DNA of 64,000 nucleotides, taken from positions 339,501 through 403,500 of the forward strand of contig NC_135569.1 in the NCBI RefSeq assembly GCF_964340395.1, read 5' to 3'. Both the position numbers and the translations under genes were made by a program. Origin of the DNA: Glandiceps talaboti (lineage: Eukaryota > Hemichordata > Enteropneusta > Spengelidae). This document shows positions 36,901 to 44,301 of the stretch, one piece after another (the stretch's first letter is position 1; each line of letters begins with the position of its first letter). Under the pieces are notes generated by a model. That model was not told the origin of the DNA. It saw nothing but the letters and a program-made list of their open reading frames with translations, and searched no databases.

Positions 36901-37595
36901 GACAGAGTCCATCAAGATGCTCTAAAATTTCCTGCGGGAAACACAAGTTTTTTCACTATCACAAAACCAACAACTGAAATTTTGAAAGCCCAGATTTTGT
37001 TATATTTAGAGGTCCAAGGACCCAATATTGGGTGTTTCAAGCAAACACTTCCAAGTTCCAGCCAAAATCTGTCAAAGAGCGCCCTCGGTTGCCAGATTAT
37101 AAAATCTTTCATCTTTCCAAAAATCAGAACATGACATGGCAATACATTTTTAGGGGTCCAAGGACCCAACATTGACTGATTCTGACCCCACATTCCCAGC
37201 CCAAATGAGCTGTCAAATAACACCCCTAGTGGTCAAACTTGAGAATCTTTCATCTTTTTGATATCTGGAATATGGTGTATTGATACAGTATTTGGGTTAG
37301 AGGTGAAGAGTATCAGATCTACGTTGTTCCCTCTTTACAACCTATACTATGATTACCAAGTGTTATCTCTGAAATGCAAACACAACATAAAGTTATTGCT
37401 TACATTTTACTTTTCACTGGTGTTCACAGTGTGAAAATCACGACCTCAATTTATCCAGTTGCATCAATCTGCCGTGACGACCAAGTTAGTGACTGGTTTG
37501 ACAGCCTAGCAGAGTGTTTACATTGGAATGTTAGACTCAGACAGGGTAAAACAAGAGAGAGGAAGAAATCAAAAGATGTGGAAGCGGATAAGTAA
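9856..37595 (+). CDS. NADK: NAD kinase (cytosolic, vertebrate-type), 11 exons
   Basis: NADK phosphorylates NAD+ to NADP+ with ATP. The gene model joins 9856-9953, 28289-28375, 29694-29823, 30492-30600, 31307-31392, 32286-32388, 33747-33907, 34813-34912, 36010-36167, 36697-36779 and 37430-37595. These total 1281 nt, or 426 residues plus TAA, close to human NADK at 446. All phases join without a stop. Family motifs seen are: RTRS and FGPKG near residues 34-50; [11 protein letters not shown] with the catalytic GGDG at 156-159; [21 protein letters not shown] with the NE pair at 261-262; [10 protein letters not shown] at 296-305; [18 protein letters not shown] at 358-362; and [17 protein letters not shown] near the end. 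No mitochondrial leader is obvious. Exon 7 encodes a Ser/Asp-rich variable loop. All introns are GT-AG except the one after exon 7, which is GC-AG. AATAAA lies 51 bases after the stop. Confidence 0.93.
12738..12958 (+). repeat. Dispersed repeat, copy 1
   Basis: It shares actgtatatcgcattagca, then cagtatctcagta and gagttttcaaaatttggtt, in the same order with 37815-38090. About 200 bp are alignable by eye with many substitutions. No ends or target duplications could be defined. Confidence 0.6.
14007..14137 (+). CDS. NADK: Candidate alternative first exon of NADK (N-terminus B)
   Basis: An open stretch with in-frame ATGs at 14007 and 14049 ends in AG before a donor GTAGGA at 14138. The two leftover bases give the same phase as exon 1, so splicing to exon 2 reads ...TYEDYR followed by RTRSIYAP. 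From the second ATG the peptide starts [18 protein letters not shown]. The run GRTYRSRS resembles the GRAKSRS stretch that I recall just before RTRS in the long human NADK N-terminus, and both end in a short acidic or aromatic piece plus Arg. That makes a conserved upstream exon with its own promoter likely. It is unproven without transcripts, and which ATG is used is open. Confidence 0.5.
15209..15257. mobile_element. Short hairpin element, copy with longer loop
   Basis: AAGACCCTCCACCC and GGTGGAGGGTCTATG form a stem around a loop of about 20 bases. It is the same arm pair as at 23758-23793. Flanks GTTAGGG and GTTTAGG are similar but not identical, so a target duplication is not established. 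Confidence 0.5.
16950..17090. repeat. Imperfect inverted repeat
   Basis: gtctagctgctagacc with cttccgata on the left pairs imperfectly with tatcggaag and gtctagcaacaagac on the right, around a spacer of about 45 bases. It may be an old foldback element. Its open reading frame is incidental. Confidence 0.4.
19841..19872. repeat. (AAAT)n microsatellite
   Basis: A run of aaat units follows a gctgaat sequence. This may be the tail of a retroposed repeat. Confidence 0.85.
19910..20050 (+). repeat. Dispersed repeat, copy 1 of a pair
   Basis: It shares the order gcagccatattggattctaa, gttaattctgatt, aaaaatttgtac, gtgacccctg and ttcactga with 63280-63420 on the same strand. It is a diverged interspersed repeat of unknown class. 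Confidence 0.6.
21381..21685. repeat. 75-bp minisatellite, 4 copies
   Basis: The unit begins agctaaagttgtagttcaaa and includes catagacaaacatgaacc. Copies start at 21382, 21457, 21532 and 21607. Confidence 0.9.
23080..23453. repeat. 62-bp minisatellite, 6 copies
   Basis: The unit contains accaatattctacaaagaga and ccaagctattggttgagag. It repeats every 62 bases, with the last two copies more diverged. Confidence 0.9.
23751..23800. mobile_element. 36-bp hairpin element with 7-bp target-site-like duplication
   Basis: The insert 23758-23793 is CATAGACCCTCCACC, a six-base loop CACGTT, then the exact complement GGTGGAGGGTCTATG. It is a perfect 15-bp stem. The 7-mer ATTTGAC lies directly on both sides (23751-23757 and 23794-23800). 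Related copies are at 2971 and 15209. It carries no gene, so any movement would need enzymes supplied elsewhere. Confidence 0.6.
24155..24372. repeat. 27-bp minisatellite, about 8 copies
   Basis: The unit ttcagaactttcatggggtg plus ggtttat repeats every 27 bases. Because the period is nine codons, several frames on both strands stay open. Those frames are not taken as genes. Confidence 0.9.
24890..25215. repeat. Diverged tandem duplication, about 180 bp
   Basis: Both halves carry gattgaatctca, atcattgctacttt, gtcaagtaat and ggaaaaactctgttttg in the same order. Confidence 0.65.
26905..27018. repeat. 24-bp minisatellite, about 5 copies
   Basis: The unit is aagtttgaccataacaccac plus cttt, with small changes. 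The period of eight codons keeps a frame open on the minus strand. Confidence 0.85.
27088..27147. repeat. (GGT)n microsatellite
   Basis: Run of tgg/ggt triplets. The glycine run it would encode is not part of any recognised gene. Confidence 0.9.
27908..27940. repeat. (ATT)n microsatellite
   Basis: Run of att triplets. Confidence 0.9.
28044..28120 (+). CDS. NADK: Weak candidate for a second alternative NADK first exon
   Basis: In-frame ATGs at 28044 and 28089 lead to a stretch ending [10 protein letters not shown] plus AG before GTACCA. The phase again fits exon 2, which begins only 168 bases later, giving ...DYSR followed by RTRS. The upstream TCACATGACTCAG holds E-box and AP-1-like words. 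The donor is poor and the coding part is short, so chance is a serious alternative. Confidence 0.22.
28289..28375 (+). CDS. NADK: NADK exon 2
   Basis: Acceptor tctttttag precedes it. It encodes [18 protein letters not shown] and on to SQIM. RTRS and FGPK are conserved at this place in animal NADKs. It ends ATCAT before donor GTAAGT, so the Met codon is split. Confidence 0.93.
28431..28735 (+). mobile_element. tRNA-derived SINE, with a partial second copy at its left
   Basis: An A-box-like tggtcaaatggttagagtg at about 28487 and a B-box-like gctgggtcaagcctc about 45 bases later define a tRNA-like head. A body follows with ccttgggtaagatttgaa, agtcaacccagctgtataa and ggacctggtaggatagaggt. The piece at 28431-28475 repeats part of that body, suggesting two overlapping insertions. 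Confidence 0.6.
29694..29823 (+). CDS. NADK: NADK exon 3
   Basis: It encodes (M)[18 protein letters not shown] and then [16 protein letters not shown] up to ATWLCK. TDPAxQxLTW and SVLVIKK are family signatures. Donor GTAAGA at 29824 ends it in phase 0. The last 30 coding bases and the donor are repeated downstream three more times (see 29794-30142). Confidence 0.95.
29794..30142 (+). repeat. 98-bp tandem duplication carrying the exon 3 end, its donor and a tRNA-like head
   Basis: Copies start at about 29794, 29892, 29990 and 30088, the last one partial. Each has the exon 3 end (cctggcaacatggctgtgta), a GTAAG donor (29824, 29922, 30020, 30118), and in the full copies a segment with A-box-like gtggctgagtagttaac and a B box ggttcaaacc. 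So a SINE head beside the exon was duplicated together with the exon end. A SINE-tail-like stretch with cttttgagcac-type and atataagaacccaacattatt words follows to about 30260. Confidence 0.85.
30492..30600 (+). CDS. NADK: NADK exon 4
   Basis: It encodes [17 protein letters not shown] and on to [10 protein letters not shown]. The piece MIVYVE and the FRE pair match human NADK. The acceptor is cacactag and the donor is GTATGT. It ends with one base of a split Gly codon. Confidence 0.95.
30784..31233. repeat. 45-bp minisatellite, 10 copies (NADK intron 4)
   Basis: The unit starts ggccaccacagatggcagca and includes taccaacttccaatatctc. Copies start every 45 bases from 30784. With a period of 15 codons, frames of about 100 to 174 codons are open on both strands, but they encode only the repeat and are not genes. 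Confidence 0.93.
31307..31392 (+). CDS. NADK: NADK exon 5 (GGDG motif)
   Basis: It encodes [18 protein letters not shown] followed by [14 protein letters not shown] is the nucleotide-binding motif of NAD kinases. The acceptor is tatctgtag and the donor is GTAAGA. Confidence 0.97.
31800..32135. mobile_element. Foldback element in NADK intron 5
   Basis: gctctgtttgataccaccat and gcagaaac on the left pair with gtttctgc and atggttgtatcaaacagagc on the right. Similarity extends outward (gtttcaagttaac against its diverged complement). Arms are about 80 to 100 bases around a spacer of about 130. No transposase or clear target duplication is seen. Confidence 0.6.
32286..32388 (+). CDS. NADK: NADK exon 6
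   Basis: It encodes [18 protein letters not shown] and on to SITQVLQG. [17 protein letters not shown] is a near-invariant NAD kinase segment. The acceptor is gtttaacag and the donor is GTAAGT. Confidence 0.97.
32446..33557. repeat. 55-bp satellite, about 20 copies (NADK intron 6)
   Basis: The unit contains actgggtatatgataatagt, then tattgttacatacatgctat and tacctgcagtgccat. The first copy is 60 bases long; the next 19 start every 55 bases from 32512 to 33502. Copies differ at very few positions (for example gttgc or gttac, tgcag or tgcat), which means recent expansion or homogenisation. Confidence 0.95.
33747..33907 (+). CDS. NADK: NADK exon 7 with GC donor
   Basis: It encodes [18 protein letters not shown], then a Ser/Asp-rich loop ([13 protein letters not shown]) and ends FTVCERQ. 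TLRSRL matches human NADK; the loop is the variable part of the family. The exon ends CAG followed by GCAAGT, the consensus of GC-AG introns, and phase 0 then joins VLNEVV of exon 8. No GT donor nearby gives a sensible join. Confidence 0.88.
33938..34170. repeat. 29-bp minisatellite, 8 copies (NADK intron 7)
   Basis: The unit acccaaagagtggcaatgat plus aatgatttg repeats every 29 bases. It starts about 30 bases after the exon 7 donor. Confidence 0.92.
34813..34912 (+). CDS. NADK: NADK exon 8
   Basis: It encodes [18 protein letters not shown] and on to SVQGDG. The NE of LNEVVIDRG is the conserved NAD-binding pair. The acceptor is catttacag and the donor is GTGAGT. Confidence 0.97.
35155..35500. 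mobile_element. Large foldback element in NADK intron 8
   Basis: The arms mirror each other around about 35325: taatgactataaaa against tttatagtcatta, cagattttccgccaacaacc against ggttgtgggtggaaaatctg, and further out caactcctttata, ggaaacataa and ggatcat with their counterparts. Arms are about 165 bases, inexact toward the outside. No coding capacity. Confidence 0.75.
36010..36167 (+). CDS. NADK: NADK exon 9
   Basis: It encodes [18 protein letters not shown], then [18 protein letters not shown] and [20 protein letters not shown] and CPHSLSFRP are core NAD kinase motifs. The acceptor is gtgtatag and the donor is GTATGT. Confidence 0.98.
36571..36710 (+). repeat. 57-bp duplication carrying the exon 10 acceptor region
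   Basis: The string ggttatggtac occurs at 36582, 36639 and 36696, exactly 57 bases apart, with shared ctatttctgataa and atatctgttt between. The third copy is the true start of exon 10. The first two follow gtagag, so they are decoy acceptors; either would soon meet an in-frame TGA. Confidence 0.8.
36697..36779 (+). CDS. NADK: NADK exon 10
   Basis: It encodes [18 protein letters not shown] and on to EIHQGW plus a split Arg codon. AWxSFDGR and RQEI match the family. The acceptor is ggttgtttag and the donor is GTAAGT. Confidence 0.95.
36985..37255 (+). repeat. Diverged duplicated repeat in NADK intron 10
   Basis: Two halves share aggggtccaaggacccaa-type words, agcccaaa, and ttgagaatctttcatctttt-type words. 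A third relative lies near 39735-39840 (cactcctagtggccaaact). It is a dispersed repeat. Confidence 0.6.
37430..37595 (+). CDS. NADK: NADK exon 11 (C-terminus, stop)
   Basis: It encodes (R)[16 protein letters not shown], then [18 protein letters not shown] and a basic tail ending VEADK before TAA. PxxSICxxDxVSDWFxSLxxCLHWNVR closely follows human NADK. The tail here is Lys/Arg/Glu-rich, where the human one is a Glu run. A possible internal donor GTAAAA lies at 37546. Confidence 0.96.
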
Positions 37596-37645
37596 TCGCC
37601 CCTATTTACCTGAAATAGACTGATCCATGTGTTGAAAACATATGG

Positions 37646-37651
37646 AATAAA
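37646..37651 (+). terminator. NADK: Poly(A) signal of NADK
   Basis: AATAAA lies 51 bases after the stop codon, giving a very short 3' UTR if used. Confidence 0.5.
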
Positions 37652-37814
37652 CTCAACTTTGCATAAAAGAACTGATGAAATGATCCATCGCACAAAACTG
37701 TTTTTAAAACTGCAAAATATTCCATGACATCGTACTGTTGCAGGGTAAAAACAACTTTTTTTATTGAACCAGCTCAATGTGGTTTTATATTAAAAACTAA
37801 GGGGTGATCGCACA

Positions 37815-38090
37815 ACAAACGTTCACAAGTGCAACATTTTCACATATATATATGATGTAAACCATGCTGAAAATTGCAAGTCACACCACTATGATAGATG
37901 CAAGAACACATATACAAATTTAAAATACCAACTGGAAACCCAACACTGTATATCACATTAGCAGTGAATTTTAATCAACTTATCAACATCTCAGTATATC
38001 TACATCTCAGTAGTAACACAGAAACGGTTATCATTGAAGGTGTGAAAGTTTTCAAAATTTGGTTAGAAGTGCGAAAATGAAGTTCAGCAT
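37815..38090 (+). repeat. Dispersed repeat, copy 2
   Basis: Matches the repeat at 12738-12958: actgtatatcacattagca, catctcagtagtaa and gttttcaaaatttggtt are in the same order. Confidence 0.6.
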
Positions 38091-38809
38091 AATTACATAA
38101 GAACCTCGCCTCGTAAGGATTCATGTGAGTTTAAAATGTCCACATAACTTCTCTTTCATGAAATTTGAACTTTCAATACATATGCACAATCATGAACTGA
38201 TGGGAAACTATAGAGAGTCAGTGTCTCTGAGTTATTTCCATGATATACTGAACTTTTTTGCAAGTGGTCAAAGTAATTTATTCTTTTGTGGGTAACTGCA
38301 CAGGAAAAGTGTAGAATCTTGGTGAGATCAGCTGAACTTTTTATTATCTGTCAGCTGGATATCACCTTAAGTAAACATTTTATACAGAATTTTAACAACT
38401 ATACTATGGATTTTTTTTTAAAGTGAATGTCTTCCCAGGAAGCCACCTTCTGACTGATGTCAATTTTTTTAAATATCAATATAATTATACTTTGATAGAT
38501 ATGTAAATATTTAATCCAGACAGTGTAATCTATCGAAATATTGTCATTCTTGATATCACAAGCTATGCACATGTTGCCATGGTAATTGTTATGTTTTGAC
38601 AACACCATCAGCTGGTCATTTCTATGTCTCAGTTTTGTACATCACCATGGTTACTTGCGTAACTATTGCCTGTGAGAAAGTGATTACAATAGGAACCAGT
38701 TAACTTTCAATAGAATGTAGTCTGACATGATAAGAATCTGACTGTAAACTTTGCAACTTTTTTGTCTGATTCAACAAAAACCTTTTCCATCATTGCTACA
38801 TTGTATCAG

Positions 38810-38866
38810 GTGGCTCAACCCAAAGTTGTAAAATTGCTACATTTTATCATCTTGCTCAACAAGAAG
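38810..38866 (+). CDS. Candidate alternative exon downstream of NADK
   Basis: Acceptor gtatcag and donor GTAAGT bound 57 bases. Read with one incoming base they encode (G)GSTQSCKIATFYHLAQQE. Joined to 39159-39226 the frame ends in a hydrophilic, probably helical tail. The cryptic donor in NADK exon 11 (37545/37546) leaves exactly one G, so a join HWNVRLRQ to GGSTQ is possible. The exon lies in a locally duplicated sequence (attgctacat...ctcaac twice), which weakens the case. It could also belong to an unrecognised small gene. Confidence 0.3.
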
Positions 38867-39158
38867 GTAAGTATAGTTGTCACAAGGCAGATGACATCGT
38901 GTATTTGGTGAACTGGCTTTTGTTGTAGGTTAGTTTCCATGCAATGAACCTATAACTAAATGTGAAGTTAAAAGTTCCACCCTACAATTTATGTAAAAGT
39001 ATGTCTCAAATTTATAAATTGACAAAAGTCTCATTAGTAATTTCATGAATCCTATGGTATTTGTACATTAATTAAGGTTTCACTTTTTCCTTTAAAATAT
39101 ACATTTATGTAACAAAGAATTTCTGTCAAATATATTCAGAAATTAGCTTTTATTTCAG

Positions 39159-39226
39159 CCCAAGTTGATATTGAAAGAATGGAGAGAGAAAAACATCAAA
39201 ATAACTTCCAGCAAAGATTACACTGA
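39159..39226 (+). CDS. Candidate alternative terminal exon downstream of NADK
   Basis: Acceptor tttatttcag opens an exon encoding (A)QVDIERMEREKHQNNFQ, then QRLH and TGA. The Glu/Arg/Gln/Lys-rich composition looks like a genuine helical C-terminus. Phase fits the candidate exon at 38810-38866. I do not recognise the family. A second frame (starting PKLILKEW) is also open, so the reading frame is not certain. Confidence 0.35.
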
Positions 39227-40144
39227 AACCAATTTTTATTTGAATGGTTTAGCTAGATTGTAATGAAAATCATATGAAATATTGAATTACTTATTTCTTA
39301 ATTCTGTAAATATGAAACTTTTAATAACCAGTGTACAATTTTATATACTTTGTTTAAAGATTTTAGTGGGCAATGCATCAGAAAAAAGTATCGTACTTTG
39401 TTTGTCAAAGTCCTGTTTGATTCATTACTTACTAGTATGTGGCACTATTGCGTTAAGAGTGTTGCGTCATAGTGTGGTTAACCATCTTGCAGTCATTTTC
39501 CTGAAAAGTATCACAAGAGGGCAGTCTAGATGTGGAATAATGAGTACTATTGACCAGTACAATCACATGACTGTATGTAAAGCAGTCAACAAAACATCTC
39601 CACAAGATCCTGAAGATTACATGAGCAACAAAGTTTAATAGTAAAATGTTTTTTACCAATTGAGAATGTAACCTCATCATGCTATGCTATGAAATAATAA
39701 TGTATTTTCAAGGCTACAGTAATCCAGTCAACTATCACAGGCCCCACACGTCTGCTCTAAAAGCTGTGTTTTCCAAACAGCACTCCTAGTGGCCAAACTG
39801 TACAATCTTTTGTTTTTCCAATTACTGGACTACAGCATATTGAACAAATTAACACTTTGTCTGTCTCCAAAAAAAATCAACTTGATAGTCATGATATATT
39901 AATATGTTGTACACATTGCAATTATGATACTTTTTATTTTCAAGTTGATTAATTTGTAGAATGATAACTTGTAGAATTATCAGCACTAGAGTGGAATTTT
40001 GAAAGTGTTACAATGTCATCCAGTTGGAGAGCCAAGCCAGTAATGGGTCAATGTAAAACATATCAATGTGTATTGATATAGTAAACATAATTATAATTTT
40101 GTAACAGAATTATGATATCCTTCTTGGTTGATGTTGTCAGGACA

Positions 40145-40500
40145 ACCATAGGTTGTTTACTAATCTTATACTTATTAAATTCAGAAATTCAAATACAGTT
40201 GTCACGTGCATCTATGCAGCACCCTGTTAAATCAGTAGGAAACCAGCATACCTTGGGGAGACCTTGTGTTGATCAGTGTGGTCAAACTGAGTATCATCCT
40301 TCCTACATACAGACAAGGGACATTTTTAATCAAACCCAGCACTCTCTGGTCTCAAACCCAGACCACTGGTAAGATGCACACAAGATAACTGCTCAGTCAC
40401 CAACTCCAATATGACAAAATGACATGAACAACCACAGTAAGATGCACACAAGTTAACTGCTCAGCCACCACCAACTCCAATATGACAAAATGACATGAAC
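40145..40500 (-). mobile_element. tRNA-derived SINE (minus strand) with duplicated head
   Basis: On the minus strand the A-box-like gactgagcagttatcttgtg and B-box-like gtctgggtttgagacc match the head inside the 98-bp repeats at 29.8-30.1 kb. The head is present twice (about 40365-40430 and 40433-40500), followed on the minus strand by a body ending in AT-rich DNA near 40145. Confidence 0.55.
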
Positions 40501-41162
40501 AATAATGTATAACAAGGACAAACTATTCACCTATCGAGAGTCTCACTGTATGCACGTTAAGCCCATAGAAATAAATACTAACTGAAAGTGTGGAAAGTGC
40601 TGAATCAAACTTCCCATGCACATACAGTCATATTTTTCATACCTCAGACCACTAAAAGTCTGAGATAATATCGAGGTGTATTACGTCATAATATGCTATA
40701 GCTTTGCAAGACTACTCTTCCATCACTGTCCCCACTCCACCCTCCCTACTCCTAAACTAATTTTCTTCGTCGTGGATGAATCTTCAAAATAAACAAATAC
40801 ATTCCACATCTAGATGTCATTAGAACCTAACATTTCACTGATGCTTCTGTTATATAGCAAAGAATACATTAATTAAACTATGAAGAAATCTTTGTATGTT
40901 ATTTCGTATTATTACCACTGCCTTAAATATTTTGTTGTATTTCCAAAGAGGGATATTGTTAGATTTATGGCGTATGTAATGCTTAATTGTGTAAATAGAA
41001 AAGAGACTTTAGAGTCATATCAGGCCATAAAATTTGAATGTATGTTCAGAGATGTGGCTGTGATGATAAATGCATTTTCAACCATAACAGGCAAGATATT
41101 GATGCACAAGCAGTTCACTGGAAAAACAAAATATACCTCATTAAGAAAGAAAGGAACATAAC

Positions 41163-41521
41163 TTAACGTGGCCATATGGATGAGGATTGGGTATTTATTT
41201 GGGATTTTTAATTTATAAAACAATTTTATCATGACATTCTACTTAAAAAATCAATGTGAAACAACATGTGCCAAGCTCTTGTGTGTAGCTAAATACATTG
41301 TAAAAGACTGATAAATGTGTAAAATGTTTGTTATTGTGTACGTACAATAACAACATTTTTTACACATTTTTTTTAGCTTTTTGCAATGAATCGAGTTACA
41401 AACACAGACTTAGTCAATGTTGTTTCATATTGATTTTTCAAGTTGGACGGTATCATAAAATTGTTTTATAAATTAAAAATCCAAAATAAATACCCAATCC
41501 TCATCCATATGGCCACTTTAA
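41163..41521. mobile_element. TTAA-flanked foldback MITE, 359 bp
   Basis: TTAA at 41163-41166 and at 41518-41521 flank inverted ends: CGTGGCCATATGGATGAGGA on the left and its near-exact complement on the right, AGTGGCCATATGGATGAGGA. About 60 terminal bases are almost identical and the similarity runs to the centre, where ttattgtgtacgtacaataa is palindromic. A TTAA target is typical of piggyBac-type (and Kolobok-type) elements. There is no transposase. Confidence 0.82.
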
Positions 41522-41608
41522 TGTTATTGACACAACTCAGAGTGTCTTTTTTGGGGGGATTTTGCATTGTATATTTTACCAGGCACAATGAATGATATGT
41601 TTTAACAG

Positions 41609-42045
41609 CCATCTTGGATTGCACAATTAGCCAGATAGGTAGTTCACAGCCATCTTGGATTGCACATTCAGTCCTTTGACATTCATCTTGGATTGCACAT
41701 TCAGTCCTTTGACAGCCATCTTGGATTGCACATTCAGTCCTTTGACAGCCATCTTGGATTGCACATTCAGTCCTTTGACAGCCATCTTGAATTGCACATT
41801 CAGTCCTTTGACAGCCATCTTGGATTGCACATTCAGTCCTTTGACAGCCATCTTGGATTGCACATTCAGTCCTTTGACAACCATCTTGGATTGCACATTC
41901 AGTCCTTTGACAGCCATCTTGGATTGCACATTCAGTCCTTTGACAGCCATCTTGGATTGCACATTCAGTCCTTTGACAGCCATCTTGGATTGCACATTCA
42001 GTCCTTTGACAGCCATCTTGGATTGCACATTCTGCCTGTTGGCCA
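41609..42045. repeat. 33-bp minisatellite, about 13 copies
   Basis: The unit is cagccatcttggattgcaca plus ttcagtcctttga, repeating every 33 bases from about 41648. The period of 11 codons leaves frames of about 140 codons open on both strands; they encode only the repeat. Confidence 0.93.
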
Positions 42046-44130
42046 CCATTGTGTATTGGATTGGATGATTTGCACCATTTTTCTCAGATATTTCGGATAT
42101 GAAAATGATCTTAGTAGAATTTCATCCTAATACTGTCTCAGAATTGTGAAAATTTGAACAGTGCAACAATTATGTTACATGATTAAATCAGGAAAATGTG
42201 CAATTTTAGAGAAAAATAATATCACAGGAAAATTGTCAATCATTTTAGCATTGATTGTACTGTACTGTATGCACCATTCTCAATGTTGTGTAATATGCTG
42301 ACATTGATTGATATGGAACTCCTGAATTTGATCAACTAAATAATGTTGTATATACTGGCAATTATTATCTCCATATCTATGATTTTGTTTATAATCTAGT
42401 CTTTACTTGGGTCAGAATTAAAACAATTTACAGAATATGATTGTTGGTGTATTGTTTTCAATCAGATATTTCACAGTGTTTTTCCCAAGAGTAACTTGAG
42501 TAGGTAAAGTCTACCTTTGTACTCAACTCATTTTACCATAGTCCCAAAGGTCCAGTCCTTAGTCTGCTAATGTAACCCCTCGCTACTCATGCATATAAGC
42601 AGTAACAACACCTGGATCATTCAGGCTAATTTGACCATGTTCCCAACTAAATTTGAGGTAAAATATGCGAGAAAAACGTATTTGCAGTTTAAACCAAAAT
42701 TCATATTATCACTTCTACATAATTGCTCATTAATTGCTACTGACAATCAAACTAACTTAGTTTTAGACTTATGAACAAAAATATATTTACCTTTTTAAGG
42801 CAAATCTTTGGTCAGTTTGCATCGATCAGTATCCAAAATATGTGGCTGACACTCTGTAAGCTTACAATAATTTCAACGTTTTTGCCCATTACCTCATATA
42901 TGATCATTCTAGCCTGTATTGTATTAAAGGAGTTACCATCCAGAGATAACCAAGGAACATCTCTAGCAAATCTTAAATTAATCTTCCCATTAATCATAAC
43001 CAAAAACTGGCACCACTCTCCCGTGCTGTAATGATGAAGCAAAAGGAACCCTAAATACCTGGGGAAACCCCACGTTTTATTGTTTGGGTCAAACCGCGCT
43101 TGACCATTTTTACATTCTGCCCGTTTGATGTTACCATTCACTGCCTGCCGAAAACTATCAGAAACTGCACATTCTACACTTTATGAGGAAGATCGCAATA
43201 TCTTGCTACATTTCGTGTAAATGATTGAATCATACAGTGGCACCTATTTAGTTCATTCCATTTTAGACAAAATAACACCTTCAAGTGGAGCATGTTGTAC
43301 TGGTTACTGTGTGACTATCAAACACAGCTGGTGATGAAAGATAACATGAAAGATCATGAAACGTTGTTGATTTGTGACCAATACTAGTCAACGCTGGGCA
43401 GGTTCAATCCCAGACTGCAGTGGTACGAAACATGATATGATCTAATCGGCAGGCAATGCAGTGCTTTCTGTATTGAACTACAGATTTTTTGCACAGGTGA
43501 TTGTTTCTACTCGACTGATTTCCATTGTAACTTGCTACGCTTGGCCTGAAGACTTGTTTGACTGTAGGCTTCTTTAGGGTCAAGCAATATATCACCACGT
43601 GTTTCTTTTGTGTTCACTCTATATTCTTTTTTCATTCAAATTGACGCGATTCACAATAGTCGTGCAATTTTAGAAGGCGTAAAGTCCCTCTCTAAATTTA
43701 GCCATGAGTACCACTACAAGCAATTTCGATCGAATAGACCACTCAGGACAGTTTCGGGACTCTTAAGTATCGGGGCGGGTTAGAATATAATACATGCTAT
43801 TTGGAAAAGTCGCTATAACATTGTGTATTGTCGTATAACGTACGATCCTTGGTACACCAGAACAACTACTTTATATACATTTTACGAAAGTTTTACGAAA
43901 CATCCAAATATATATTTTAGTATATGTGTCTTGCAGTTCCTCATTACTCCCACTGGCATGTTCACCCCTCTCTTGATGTCTGAAATGGTATCGTACCGAT
44001 CCAGGGATCTTTATATCCAGATCTGGGCAACTTATACGACTGTACTAGCTCCGGACTAGCTGGCATATAACACGGTAGTTTACTGGATGCCTGCCTTTGG
44101 CAGTTTTTTCCAACTTCTCGTGACGATATA

Positions 44131-44286
44131 GTAAGTACAAGTATACAGAAATAGTTTCTATTTGTCATATTCTATATTTCATTTACATAGGAAACGTCTT
44201 TCTAATTGTGTGGTAAATGTCGTGTTTAGTGACCACATACACTTTTTGTGAATTAGTGTAACCGGTATTTTTATGTTGATATTCAG
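44131..44286 (+). other. Probable intron in the TLR 5' UTR
   Basis: Donor GTAAGT at 44131 and acceptor atattcag ending at 44286 bound 156 bases just before the TLR start codon at 44302. The first exon would end near 44130. TATA-like words occur at about 43868 and 44008, but no start site can be fixed. Confidence 0.45.
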
Positions 44287-44301
44287 ATTACACAATTCAC
44301 C

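Larger units (their letters stand above)
37652..44301. other. NADK-TLR intergenic region
   Basis: Apart from the two candidate exons near 38.8-39.2 kb, no gene is evident. It holds dispersed repeats, a SINE on the minus strand, a TTAA foldback element, a 33-bp minisatellite, and the probable TLR 5' UTR exon. The open frames at about 39.3-39.6, 40.9-41.2 and 42.8-43.1 kb lack family features. Confidence 0.6.

Noticed and set aside
39282-39638. Plus-strand frame of 118 codons after the candidate terminal exon
   Set aside because: No recognisable domain and AT-rich composition; it may be 3' UTR or repeat.
41627-42130. Open frames of about 140-156 codons on both strands
   Set aside because: A product of the 33-bp minisatellite; no start context, homology or splice structure.
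42812-43141. Minus-strand frame of 109 codons
   Set aside because: It begins with GTG rather than ATG, shows no family motif, and an opposing frame is also open; possibly transposon debris.
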